Positions 45,962-54,467 of a DNA stretch of 64,000 nucleotides are shown one piece after another. The stretch's first letter is position 1. Each line of letters begins with the position of its first letter. Made by a program: the position numbers and the translations under genes. The notes beneath the pieces are model-generated. The model saw only the letters and a program-made list of their open reading frames with translations, was not told the DNA's origin and searched no databases. This DNA comes from Caulobacter soli (GTDB taxonomy: Bacteria; Pseudomonadota; Alphaproteobacteria; Caulobacterales; Caulobacteraceae). Location: positions 1,550,001 to 1,614,000 of the forward strand of contig NZ_CP049199.1 of NCBI RefSeq assembly GCF_011045195.1, read 5' to 3'.

Positions 45962-47419
45962 ATGGACCTCTCCAACACGCAAAGCGCCAAATCCTTCGCC
46001 TTCGGGCCCTTCACCCTGGTGCCGGACCGGCAGTTGCTGGTGGAGGACGAGGAGCCCATTCACCTGGGCGGACGAGCGCTGGACATCCTGGCCGCCTTGG
46101 TCGAGCGACCCGGCGAACTGATCAGCAAGCGTGACCTGATCACCCGAGCCTGGCCCCACACCTTCGTCGATGAGGGCAACCTCAAGGTCAATATCGCCGC
46201 CCTGAGGAAGGCGCTCGGCGAGTCTGCCGGCGCGGGCCAATATATCGCCACGGTGACCGGGCGAGGCTATCGGTTCGTCGCGCCCGTTCGCCTGGCAGGC
46301 TCAGGCGCGTGCCCAATGCTCTTGAGAAGACAGACCGACGAGGCGTCGAAGCACGCCATTTCGGGGTCGAACACCGTCGGCAGGGCCAAGGCTATCGCGG
46401 ACGTCCTCCATGAATTGGAAGGCTGCCGGTTGGTGGTGATCGTCGGGGCGGGGGGGATTGGCAAGACCCGTGTCGCCCAAGCCGTGGCCGAGCGATGCGA
46501 TCAGGTCGCGACCGATGGGGCGTGGTTCATCGATCTGACCGCCGTGAAGGATCCGGCCAAGGCGCCCGACGCCATCGCCAAGGCTTTGGGACTTTCCGAT
46601 CCCTCGCCAGACAGCCTCGCGGCGCTTTGCGCGTTTCTGCGCGAGCGACAAGGCCTGCTGGTCCTGGACAATTGCGAGCATCTGATCGAAGCGGTCGCCC
46701 AGACGGCCGAGCGAATTGTCGCTTGCGCCGCCGGCGTGCGCATCCTGGCCACCAGTCGCGAGCCGCTGGGACTGGGCGGCGAACACGTCCATCGCCTGGA
46801 ACCGCTGGAGACGCCGCCGCCCTCGGCCCATCTGACGGCGGCCGAGGCGATGCGCTATCCGGCGGTCGAGCTTTTCGTGGAACGGGCTAGACGGCGTTGC
46901 CGCGCCTTTGTGCTCGACGAGGTCAACGCCCCGATCATCGGCGAGATTTGCCGTCGCCTCGACGGCTTGGCGCTGGCCATCGAGCTGGCCGCCACCCGCA
47001 TCGACGCCTTCGGGCCACGTGAGCTGCTTGGTCTGATCGACCAGCGCTTCCAGCTTCTTCGCGGCCATCGCGCTGGACCCGAACGCCACCAGACCCTGGC
47101 GACAGCCATAGACTGGAGTTTCGAGCTTCTGACCGAGGCGGAGGAGGCTATCCTGAGGCGCCTGGCGATCTTTCCAGGCGTCTTCAGTCTCGAGGCGGCC
47201 TGTGTCGTGGTCGATGATTGCGGCGAACCAGAACAGTCGATCGAGCACCTGGCCAACCTTATCGCCAAGTCCCTTGTGACGGCCGAACATTGCGGCGCCG
47301 GCACGCGATACCGCCTCATGAACACCATGCGGGCCTATGCTCTGGAGAAGCTGGCGGCGAGCGGTGAGTTGGAGGCGGTGCGCCGGCGGCATGCCGAACA
47401 CGCCTCCGGTCCGATCTAG
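45962..47419 (+). CDS. OmpR-type winged-helix/STAND ATPase regulator, short form 2
   Basis: 485 residues from ATG 45962, where family similarity begins (KSFAFGPFTLVPDRQLLVED); the frame is open further upstream. Winged helix about 10-110, then STAND ATPase with P-loop GAGGIGKT (162-169), LLVLDNCEHLIEA, ATSREPLGLGG and ELAATRIDAFG. The protein stops right after RRRHAEH, the same point at which the other short paralogue loses similarity. Thus it lacks the TPR-like sensor half of the long form. It has no receiver domain. No receptor gene is adjacent. Confidence 0.88.
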   Translation: MDLSNTQSAKSFAFGPFTLVPDRQLLVEDEEPIHLGGRALDILAALVERPGELISKRDLITRAWPHTFVDEGNLKVNIAALRKALGESAGAGQYIATVTGRGYRFVAPVRLAGSGACPMLLRRQTDEASKHAISGSNTVGRAKAIADVLHELEGCRLVVIVGAGGIGKTRVAQAVAERCDQVATDGAWFIDLTAVKDPAKAPDAIAKALGLSDPSPDSLAALCAFLRERQGLLVLDNCEHLIEAVAQTAERIVACAAGVRILATSREPLGLGGEHVHRLEPLETPPPSAHLTAAEAMRYPAVELFVERARRRCRAFVLDEVNAPIIGEICRRLDGLALAIELAATRIDAFGPRELLGLIDQRFQLLRGHRAGPERHQTLATAIDWSFELLTEAEEAILRRLAIFPGVFSLEAACVVVDDCGEPEQSIEHLANLIAKSLVTAEHCGAGTRYRLMNTMRAYALEKLAASGELEAVRRRHAEHASGPI

Positions 47420-47554
47420 GACTTCGAGGCGGCGCGGGGGAGCTCGACGCCGCGTGACGCGATCTTCGCACATCCGGCCACGGTCAGAGCCTAGGCCCTG
47501 GACCCGCCCTGGTTGGCGATCCGCGGCGGTCGAACGCCGGCGGGGCGCGCAGGC

Positions 47555-48109
47555 TCATAGCGCGGGCGCGGCGTTTCGGAAAGGGCTGGCGCCGTCGGCC
47601 GCACGGCGAACGCGCCAAGCGGCTCGATCGATCGTGCGCCGGCGCCATTGGGCCGGGCTCTCTCCGGCCAGGCGGCTGAATGTGCGGGAAAAATGCGACT
47701 GGTCGGCAAAGCCGCAGGCCAGGGCGATGTCACACAGCCGCCGATCTGTCGTGGCCATCAGTGTCTGGGCGTGCGCGACGCGTCTCTGGGCCAGGAATTG
47801 CAAGAACGGCGAGCCCAGGCTCTTGCTGAAGCTGCGTGAGAAATGGCTGGTGCTCAGGCGGGCCACGGCCGCAACGGTCGCCAGCGATATGCGCTCGGCC
47901 AGATGATCGTCGACATAGGCGCTCACGCGCTTGATTTGCCAGGGCGCAAGGCCGCCTATGTGGCGCTCCGGTTGCGGCGCGTCGCGTTCGATCTGCAGGC
48001 AGCTCGGACAGAGCGCCCGCTGGCCGCCGCTCAGGTCCGACAGGGCGCGCGGGATGAAATTGATGATCGCCCGGCCTTGAAGAGGGGCGAGATGGGCTAG
48101 GCTGTCCAT
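47555..48109 (-). CDS. AraC-family transcription regulator
   Basis: 184 residues. The C-terminal AraC/XylS DNA-binding domain (about 80-170) has both helix-turn-helices: ISLATVAAVARLSTSHFSRS and DIALACGFADQSHFSRTFSR. The short N-terminus has a CPSC pair (LCPSCLQIE) and no full cupin sensor, so the regulator is smaller than typical AraC proteins. It is divergent from the aldehyde dehydrogenase/OYE operon and is a plausible local regulator of it. Confidence 0.88.
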   Translation of the reverse strand: MDSLAHLAPLQGRAIINFIPRALSDLSGGQRALCPSCLQIERDAPQPERHIGGLAPWQIKRVSAYVDDHLAERISLATVAAVARLSTSHFSRSFSKSLGSPFLQFLAQRRVAHAQTLMATTDRRLCDIALACGFADQSHFSRTFSRLAGESPAQWRRRTIDRAAWRVRRAADGASPFRNAAPAL

Positions 48110-48167
48110 GACCAGATTCCTGTGCGAACGACCCAGTCAATCCAGCCGTATTGCAGCCGCCAACCAA

Positions 48168-48182
48168 GTGAAGTGCTGTAAA
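48168..48182 (-). promoter_or_regulatory. 10-bp-phased repeat upstream of the AraC gene
   Basis: Minus strand TTTAC (48182-48178) and TTCAC (48172-48168), exactly 10 bp apart. A TA occurs at 48150, closer than at the other promoters. Confidence 0.5.
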
Positions 48183-48331
48183 AAGCCGTCCGTCGGCGGT
48201 TAAGGCCATGTCGGTTGTCCAAAGGCCAAGTCTGGCCGGCGGTTTTGGCCAGCAAGAGGAGGCCGCCAAGGGGCGCTCGGCGCTTGAACACCAAGGCGAT
48301 GGTCGGCGAAGGTGTTTCCGCACCGCGCCTT

Positions 48332-48346
48332 TTGACCGTAATTAAC
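48332..48346 (+). promoter_or_regulatory. 10-bp-phased repeat upstream of the aldehyde dehydrogenase gene
   Basis: TTGAC (48332) and TTAAC (48342) 10 bp apart, about 90 bp before the start codon. No TA at the usual 27-29 nt distance. Confidence 0.5.
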
Positions 48347-48434
48347 TGGTGTTGTCGCTGGCCAGGCGGCATCCGCAAGAGGCAGCCAGCCGGGGCGATC
48401 CCGCCGCCAGGCTTGGCCCAGCGGAGTGGCCAGC

Positions 48435-49811
48435 ATGATCGAGGTTGTTCAAGCATACGATCGCGTCCGGATCGCGGAGATCGCCTCGAACGACGCCCAA
48501 GCGCTCGAGCGAAAGCTCGCCCTGGCACACCAGCGGTTCACCGATCGCAAGGGCTGGCTGAAGCCGCATCAGCGCATCGCGGTGCTGCGGCGTCTGGCCG
48601 TGCTTATGGAGGGTCGGCGCGAGCATCTGGCGCTGCAGATCGCGCGGGAAGGGGGAAAACCTTATACCGACGCCCTGGTCGAAACCGACCGGGCGATCGA
48701 CGGCGTGCGCAGCGCCGCCGAGATCATGCGCACGCGGGGCGGTCAGGAAATCCCCATGGGGCTGACGCCCGCCAGCGATAACCGCCGGGCCTGGACGATC
48801 CACGAGCCGATTGGGGTGGTGGCGGCGGTGTCGGCCTTCAACCATCCGCTCAACCTCGCCGTCCATCAGGTGATCCCCGCCATCGCCACGGGCTGTCCGA
48901 TCATCATCAAGCCCGCCTCGGCCACCCCGTTGAGCGCTCTGGAACTGGTGGCGATGGCCCAGGAGGCCGGCATGCCCGAGGGGTGGGTGCAGTCGTTCAC
49001 GCCCCAGGACCGCGGCCTGTCCGAAGCCCTGGTGACCGATCCTCGCGTGGCGTTCCTGAGCTTCATCGGCTCGGGCCGGGTGGGGTGGCAATTGCGCTCC
49101 AAGCTGGCGCCTGGCGCGCGCTGCGCCCTCGAGCACGGGGGCGTTGCGCCGCTCATCATCGACAAGAGCGCCGACCTGGACCGGCTGATCGAGCCGGTGG
49201 TCAAGGGCGGCTACTATCACGCGGGCCAGGTGTGCGTGTCGGTTCAGCGCATCTACGTCCACGCCGAGCTGGAGGCGGCGTTCGTCGAGCGCTTCGCCGC
49301 CCGGGTCGCGCAGCTACGGGTGGGCGATCCAACCTTGCCCGACACCGAGGTCGGGCCCCTGATCACGCCAACGGAGTCCGATCGGGTGGAGAGCTGGATC
49401 CAGGAGGCCGTATCGCAAGGCGCGCAACTGATCGGCGGCGGCCGGCTGAGCAGCACCACGCTGCGCCCGGCGATCCTGCGAACGCCGCCCCTGTCGGCCA
49501 AGGTCTCGACCGAAGAGGTCTTCGGCCCGCTGACCTGCGTCTATCCGTTCGAGCACCTGGACGACGCCATCGCGCAGGCCAACAGCCTGCCGGTCGCGTT
49601 CCAGTCGGCGATCTTCACCCAGGATATTTCGGTGGCGCTGGACGCGGCCGAACGGCTCGACGCGGCGGCGGTGATGATCAATGACCATACCGCCTTCCGC
49701 ACCGACTGGATGCCGTTCGCCGGCCGGCGCTCGTCCGGCTACGGGGTGGGCGGCATTCCCTACACCATGACCGAAATGACCGCCGAGAAGATGATCGTCT
49801 TCAAGGCCTAG
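48435..49811 (+). CDS. NAD(P)-dependent aldehyde dehydrogenase
   Basis: 458 residues from ATG 48435, with GGAG 8 nt upstream. All catalytic residues of the family are present by my count: Asn136 in SAFNHPLN, Lys159 in IIIKPASA, Glu233 in LEHGG and nucleophile Cys267 in HAGQVCVSVQ. PFAGRRSSGYGVGG near the C-terminus is the usual oligomer segment. Close in style to succinate-semialdehyde or sulfoacetaldehyde-type enzymes, but the substrate is unclear. It is followed 22 bp later by an Old Yellow Enzyme gene, suggesting a catabolic operon. Confidence 0.92.
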   Translation: MIEVVQAYDRVRIAEIASNDAQALERKLALAHQRFTDRKGWLKPHQRIAVLRRLAVLMEGRREHLALQIAREGGKPYTDALVETDRAIDGVRSAAEIMRTRGGQEIPMGLTPASDNRRAWTIHEPIGVVAAVSAFNHPLNLAVHQVIPAIATGCPIIIKPASATPLSALELVAMAQEAGMPEGWVQSFTPQDRGLSEALVTDPRVAFLSFIGSGRVGWQLRSKLAPGARCALEHGGVAPLIIDKSADLDRLIEPVVKGGYYHAGQVCVSVQRIYVHAELEAAFVERFAARVAQLRVGDPTLPDTEVGPLITPTESDRVESWIQEAVSQGAQLIGGGRLSSTTLRPAILRTPPLSAKVSTEEVFGPLTCVYPFEHLDDAIAQANSLPVAFQSAIFTQDISVALDAAERLDAAAVMINDHTAFRTDWMPFAGRRSSGYGVGGIPYTMTEMTAEKMIVFKA

Positions 49812-49833
49812 CCGTCGATCGGGGAGAACAGCC

Positions 49834-50940
49834 GTGGCCGATCCAGCGTTGTTCAGACCGCTGAGGATCCGCAATCTGGAGCTGAGAAACCGGATCGTCG
49901 TCGCGCCGATGAGCCAGTATTCGGTCCAAGACGGCTGCATGGCCGACTGGCACCTCATGCATCTTGGACAGCTGGCGCTTTCGGGCGCGGCGCTGCTGAC
50001 GATCGAGGCGACAGCCGTCCTGCCCGAGGGCCGGATCACCTATGCCGACCCCGGGCTGTGGAACGACACGACCCAGTTGGCCATGGGGTGGACCCTCGAA
50101 AGCCTGCGCCGCTGGTCCGACATCCCGGTGATGCTCCAGCTCTCGCACGCCGGGCGCAAGGGCTCGACGGAAAAGCCCTGGAAAGGCGGCCATCAGCTGC
50201 CGCCGGGCGACCCGAACGGCTGGCCGACCTTGGCGCCCTCGGCGCTTGCCGCGCCAGGCCACGAGCTGGCGCCGGCGGCGCTGGATCGGGACGGCCTGAA
50301 CCGTGTCGCCGAAGCCTTCGCGGCCGCCGCGGTCCGCGCCGGCCAAATCGGGCTGGACGGTTTGCAGCTGCATGCCGCCCACGGCTATCTGCTGCACCAG
50401 TTCCTGTCGCCGCTGTCCAACCAGCGTATCGACGCCTACGGCGGCTCCCTGGAAAATCGCATGCGCTTTCCGCTGGAGGTGTTCGATCGGGTCCGGGGGG
50501 CCTTTCCGGCCGATCGCCCGGTCAGCGTGCGCCTGTCGGCCACTGACTGGATCGAGGGCGGCTGGGATCTGGCCCAGACCCTGGAGCTGGCCAAGGCGCT
50601 CGAGGCGCGCGGCTGCGACGCCTTCAATGTCTCCAGTGGCGGGCTCGATCCGCGGCAGGTGATCCCGGTCGGTCCCAACTACCAGGTGCCGTTCGCGCGC
50701 GCGGTGAAGTCGGTGGTCAAGGCGCCCGTCATCGCCGTGGGCCTGATCACCGAGCCGCAACAGGCCGAGGCGATCATCGCCACCGGCGAGGCGGACATGG
50801 TCGCCCTGGCGAGGGGCATGCTCTACGATCCCAGATGGCCCTGGCGCGCGGCCGCCGAACTGGGTGGGACTGTGCGGGCGCCGGCGCAATATCTGCGCTG
50901 TGAGCCGCGCCGCGACCGCGGAATCTTCGAGCCCCTTTAA
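49834..50940 (+). CDS. NADH:flavin oxidoreductase (Old Yellow Enzyme, YqjM-like)
   Basis: 368 residues; start is GTG 49834 with GGGGAG upstream. FMN-binding TIM barrel: RIVVAPMSQYS, LQLSHAGRKG, the LQLHAAHGYLLHQFLSP active-site block, YGGSLENRMRFPLEV and VALARGMLYDPRWPW. These fit the thermophilic-like/YqjM class that reduces activated alkenes. It probably works with the upstream aldehyde dehydrogenase in degradation or detoxification of alpha,beta-unsaturated aldehydes. Confidence 0.93.
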   Translation: MADPALFRPLRIRNLELRNRIVVAPMSQYSVQDGCMADWHLMHLGQLALSGAALLTIEATAVLPEGRITYADPGLWNDTTQLAMGWTLESLRRWSDIPVMLQLSHAGRKGSTEKPWKGGHQLPPGDPNGWPTLAPSALAAPGHELAPAALDRDGLNRVAEAFAAAAVRAGQIGLDGLQLHAAHGYLLHQFLSPLSNQRIDAYGGSLENRMRFPLEVFDRVRGAFPADRPVSVRLSATDWIEGGWDLAQTLELAKALEARGCDAFNVSSGGLDPRQVIPVGPNYQVPFARAVKSVVKAPVIAVGLITEPQQAEAIIATGEADMVALARGMLYDPRWPWRAAAELGGTVRAPAQYLRCEPRRDRGIFEPL

Positions 50941-50964
50941 AGTTCCCACCCCGTGGTGAGGGAA

Positions 50965-50988
50965 CCCCGGAGGCCTGAACCTCCGGGG
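50965..50988. terminator. hairpin between OYE and hydrolase genes
   Basis: A 9-bp stem CCCCGGAGG/CCTCCGGGG with loop CCTGAA between convergent genes; no T tract, so strength is uncertain. Confidence 0.55.
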
Positions 50989-50995
50989 CGGCGCC

Positions 50996-51751
50996 TCATT
51001 GCGCGGCGGTCTCGATCGCGGCGGCGACGGCGGCCGGTTGGGCGAGCATCGCCGCGTGGCTGCTCTTGACCTCGATGATCTTGGCTGAGGCGCGCTGGGC
51101 CATCTGACGCTGCGCCACGGGTGGGACGATCATATCGTTGACGGTGAGGACGTAGTAGGTCGGCTTGGACTTCCAGGCCGCCGTGGTCACCTTGGCCGTC
51201 AGCGCCGCCTGCCCCCAGGGCACTTGCGCGGCGGCCAGGAAGCGCGTGGTGGCGATGGGCACGTCCTGAGCAAATTGGCCAGGGAATTTGGTCTCGTCGA
51301 GCCTCAGGAAGCCGTCCTTGGCGACGATCGGCGGCGGGGTGGTGTTGGGCGGCGGATTGGCGCTGAGGCTCTCGACCGACTCGCCGACGTCGGGGGCGAA
51401 AGCGGCGATGTAGACCAGGGTGCGCACCTTGGGGTCGGCGCCGGCCTGGGTGATGACCATGCCGCCGTAGGAATGGCCGACCAGCACGACCGGGTTCTTG
51501 GCCGCGGCGATCGCGCGCTGGGTGGCGTTGACGTCGCCTTCCAGGGTTTCGGTCGAGTTTTGGACGACCAGGACCTCGTAGCCGTCGCTGGTGAGCTTGT
51601 CATAGACGGCCTTCCAGCCGGAGGCGTCGACGAAAGCGCCGTGGACGAGCACGATCGAGACCGGGGACTTAGGCGGGGCCGCGACGGCCACGGAATCGGT
51701 CGCGAAGGTCGCGAAGGTGGCGAGGGTCATCGCTGCGAGCGAGCGTATCAT
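50996..51751 (-). CDS. secreted alpha/beta hydrolase (esterase-like)
   Basis: 251 residues from ATG 51751, preceded by AAGGA. Signal peptide 1-25, so periplasmic. SIVLVHGAFVDASGW gives the oxyanion region, and VVLVGHSYGGMV has nucleophile Ser94 in GHSYG. VKSSHAAML near the end gives the His. This is the small AB_hydrolase_6 type that resembles salicylate/methyl-ester esterases. The natural substrate is unknown. Divergent from a second, unrelated alpha/beta hydrolase. Confidence 0.88.
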   Translation of the reverse strand: MIRSLAAMTLATFATFATDSVAVAAPPKSPVSIVLVHGAFVDASGWKAVYDKLTSDGYEVLVVQNSTETLEGDVNATQRAIAAAKNPVVLVGHSYGGMVITQAGADPKVRTLVYIAAFAPDVGESVESLSANPPPNTTPPPIVAKDGFLRLDETKFPGQFAQDVPIATTRFLAAAQVPWGQAALTAKVTTAAWKSKPTYYVLTVNDMIVPPVAQRQMAQRASAKIIEVKSSHAAMLAQPAAVAAAIETAAQ

Positions 51752-51835
51752 GGGATCAATCCTTCGAGCTGACGCCGGCCGCGAAGTCGACCATGGCGCG
51801 CGTCCGATGGTCCCGTCCCCAGGGCAATCTCGGTA

Positions 51836-51850
51836 GTAGGTTCTGGTTAA
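51836..51850 (-). promoter_or_regulatory. imperfect 10-bp-phased repeat upstream of the secreted hydrolase
   Basis: Minus strand TTAAC (51850-51846) and CCTAC (51840-51836). Only one half-site is exact and no TA is at the usual place. Confidence 0.35.
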
Positions 51851-51932
51851 ATCTGGCCATTGGCGGCGCGGCGCGGCGCGAGCACTGGCTGTGCGTTCCC
51901 CGCCGGGGCGAGCCTGGTGCGTGGGCGCACGA

Positions 51933-51985
51933 TTCACTCGCCTTTACAGGACTTTACTGCGCTAGGCCGCGCCGCCGACCCTATC
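51933..51985 (+). promoter_or_regulatory. triple 10-bp-phased repeat and -10-like element upstream of the second hydrolase
   Basis: TTCAC (51933), TTTAC (51943), TTTAC (51953): three exact half-sites. TA at 51982-51983 (CCTATCG) 29 nt after the last half-site start. The clearest copy in the window. Confidence 0.7.
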
Positions 51986-52023
51986 GTCGGGGACCAAGAC
52001 ACGCCCGAGCCGAGAGGACCGCC

Positions 52024-52920
52024 ATGCCTGCCACCAACACCACGAACAGGGTGCACTTGCGACAGGTCGCCGTCGGCGAGGTCAGCGTCTTCTACCGCCA
52101 AGCGGGGGATCCGCTGGCCCCAGCGCTGCTGTTGCTGCACGGCTTTCCGTCCTCGTCCCACATGTTCCGGAACCTGATCCCGCGCCTGGCCGAGCGCTTC
52201 TTTGTGATCGCGCCGGATCTGCCGGGGTTTGGCTTCACGCAGGCGCCGCCACGCGAGACATTCGACTACAGCTTCGACGCCCTGACCCGGGTGATGGCCG
52301 ACTTCACCGACGCCATCGGTCTTGAGCGCTACGGCCTCTACGTCTTCGACTACGGCGCCCCGGTCGGCTATCGCCTGGCCATGGCCCGACCCGATCGGGT
52401 CGCCGCCCTTATCTCCCAAAACGGCAACGCCTACGAGGAAGGTCTCAGCGATGGCTGGGGACCAACCCGCGCCTTCTGGGCCGATCCCTCGCCGGTCAAT
52501 CGGGCGGCCATGCGCGAGATGTTCACCTTGGAGTCGGTTCGCTGGCAGTACGTCCAGGGCGCGCCCAATGAGCGCTTGGTCGCGCCGGAGACCTACTGGC
52601 TGGACCATGCATTGCTCTTGCGTCCAGGCAATCAGGAACTCCAGTTGGACCTGATCGCCGACTACGCCAGCAATGTCGCGCTCTATCCCAGCTTCCACGC
52701 CTATTTCCGGACCCATCAGCCGCCGCTGCTGGCGGTCTGGGGCGCGCGCGATCCGTTCTTCCTGCCGGCCGGCGCGGAGGCCTTTCGGCGCGACTTGCCC
52801 GACGCCGAAGTGCACTTCCTCGACACGGGACACTTTGCCCTGGAGACGCACCTGGACGAGATCGCCGGACGGATCGTGGCCTTCCTCGAGCGTCTGGCGG
52901 CGATCGGCCGGCCGGGCTGA
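52024..52920 (+). CDS. alpha/beta hydrolase, haloalkane-dehalogenase/epoxide-hydrolase-like
   Basis: 298 residues from ATG 52024 with GAGAGG upstream. HGFPSSSHMFRNLI is the oxyanion loop. The nucleophile elbow reads YVFDYGAPVG, so the nucleophile is Asp109 rather than Ser, as in haloalkane dehalogenases and epoxide hydrolases. DTGHFALE supplies the His, and the WGARDPFF segment an acidic residue. No signal peptide, cytoplasmic. Whether it cleaves C-halogen, epoxide or other bonds cannot be told from sequence. Confidence 0.88.
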   Translation: MPATNTTNRVHLRQVAVGEVSVFYRQAGDPLAPALLLLHGFPSSSHMFRNLIPRLAERFFVIAPDLPGFGFTQAPPRETFDYSFDALTRVMADFTDAIGLERYGLYVFDYGAPVGYRLAMARPDRVAALISQNGNAYEEGLSDGWGPTRAFWADPSPVNRAAMREMFTLESVRWQYVQGAPNERLVAPETYWLDHALLLRPGNQELQLDLIADYASNVALYPSFHAYFRTHQPPLLAVWGARDPFFLPAGAEAFRRDLPDAEVHFLDTGHFALETHLDEIAGRIVAFLERLAAIGRPG

Positions 52921-52925
52921 AGCGC

Positions 52926-54467
52926 TCAGCTTTCCTCGATGTGGCGCTGCTGGTCGCTGCCGAGCGCCACCTCGGTGAAGTCCAGTTCCTCCTGCAGGAT
53001 CAGGAAGGCGTCAGGCCCGACCTGGTGGGCGTTGCGCAATTCTTCCAGCCGTTCGCGCTGGCGCCGCGTCGCCGCCAGGCCCAGGGCGCGCCAGGTCTCC
53101 AGCCCGACGGAAGGATCGCTTGGCGGGGGCGCGGGGCGGCGAGCCTCCAGCGCGTAGCGCCAGTAGTCCGCGGCCGGGCACGACTCATGGGCCAGGCGGG
53201 CGAGCGCGGCCTCGGCCATGACCCCGCGCGTGCGTGTCAGTTCAGCGGGCAGGTCGGTCTCACCATCCAGCTTCAGCAGCCTGACGAGCGGCGCCAGGGT
53301 CAGGCCCTGGACGACCAAGGTGGCGAGCACCACGGCGAAGGCGGCCAGCACGATCAGGTCGCGTTGCGGAAAATCGATCGGCAAGGCGAAGGCGGTCGCC
53401 AGAGTCACCAGGCCGCGCATGCCGCACCAGCCGATCAGGATCCCTTGTGGCAAGGTGGCCGGCGCGATGTCGCCCCGCAGGACCGAAAAGCGCGCCGCCA
53501 GCCGGTTGTAGACGACAAGCCACGTCATCCGCACGGCGATCACGCAGAGCACGACCGCGCCGGCGAACAGGCCCGCCTCGACAAGCTTCTCCTTGGGCAT
53601 GGCCGCCACGATGGTGCGCGCCTGCAGGCCCATCAGCAGAAACGCCAGGACATTGAGCAGGAAGACCGCCGCGTCCCAGACAGCGAAGCTGTGAATGCGA
53701 GACCTGGGCGGCGTCCTGAGCGCCGCCGTCCTGGCGATGGTCATGGCGAAGGCGACCAGGCACAGGATGGGCGACAGGCGCAGGCGTTCGGCGATGATCC
53801 ACACGCCCAGCGTGCTGACGAACTCCATCAGGTTGCCACCCAACGTCCCGGTCACGAACGGATCGAGCCAGCGGAAGATTCGCGCCAGCACGATGCCCAG
53901 CACGATGCCGCCCGGCGCGGCCAAGGTCAGTTGCAGGGCTAGCGGCGCATCGATGGCGCCATGGGCGTGCACCGAGACGGCCGCGCTGAAGAGCAGGAGG
54001 GCCGAGGCGTCGTTGAGCAGGCTCTCGCCCTTCAGGACGGTCACCGATCGTCGCGGCATGTTGACCTGGCTTAGAACCGCCGTGGCCGCGGCCGCGTCCG
54101 GCGGCGCCACGATCGCGCCCAGCGCCAACGCCGCATAGAGCGGCAGGCCGACCATGACGACGCCAAGGGCGGTGACCGCGCCGGCGGTGAGGAGCACGGC
54201 GACGATCGCCAGGGCGATCAGCGGCCGCCAATAGCGGCGTATCGCCCCCAGGGGAAAGTCGAAGGCCGCGTCGACCAGCACCGGCGCGATGAACAGGGCC
54301 AGGGCGGTGTGGGGATCAAGGTGGATCCGGGGCGCGCCGGGCAAGAGCGCCAGCCCCACCCCGGCCGCCGCCAGCATGGCCGGATAGGGGGTGGCCACGC
54401 GGCGCGAGATCTGGAGCAGCACGATGGCGACGGCCAGCAGCGCCACCAGGCTTTCGAAGAAGCTCAT
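52926..54467 (-). CDS. CPA1-family cation:proton antiporter
   Basis: 513 residues with about 12 helices followed by a soluble C-terminal tail (~400-513). The CPA1 core is visible: APVLVDAAFDF, APPDAAAATAVLSQVNMP and LLNDASALLLF with the ion-binding Asn-Asp pair, and later GWCGMRGLVTLA. It exchanges Na+ or K+ for H+ at the inner membrane. Last gene of a leftward run; its ATG overlaps the oxidase stop by 4 nt. Confidence 0.92.
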   Translation of the reverse strand: MSFFESLVALLAVAIVLLQISRRVATPYPAMLAAAGVGLALLPGAPRIHLDPHTALALFIAPVLVDAAFDFPLGAIRRYWRPLIALAIVAVLLTAGAVTALGVVMVGLPLYAALALGAIVAPPDAAAATAVLSQVNMPRRSVTVLKGESLLNDASALLLFSAAVSVHAHGAIDAPLALQLTLAAPGGIVLGIVLARIFRWLDPFVTGTLGGNLMEFVSTLGVWIIAERLRLSPILCLVAFAMTIARTAALRTPPRSRIHSFAVWDAAVFLLNVLAFLLMGLQARTIVAAMPKEKLVEAGLFAGAVVLCVIAVRMTWLVVYNRLAARFSVLRGDIAPATLPQGILIGWCGMRGLVTLATAFALPIDFPQRDLIVLAAFAVVLATLVVQGLTLAPLVRLLKLDGETDLPAELTRTRGVMAEAALARLAHESCPAADYWRYALEARRPAPPPSDPSVGLETWRALGLAATRRQRERLEELRNAHQVGPDAFLILQEELDFTEVALGSDQQRHIEES

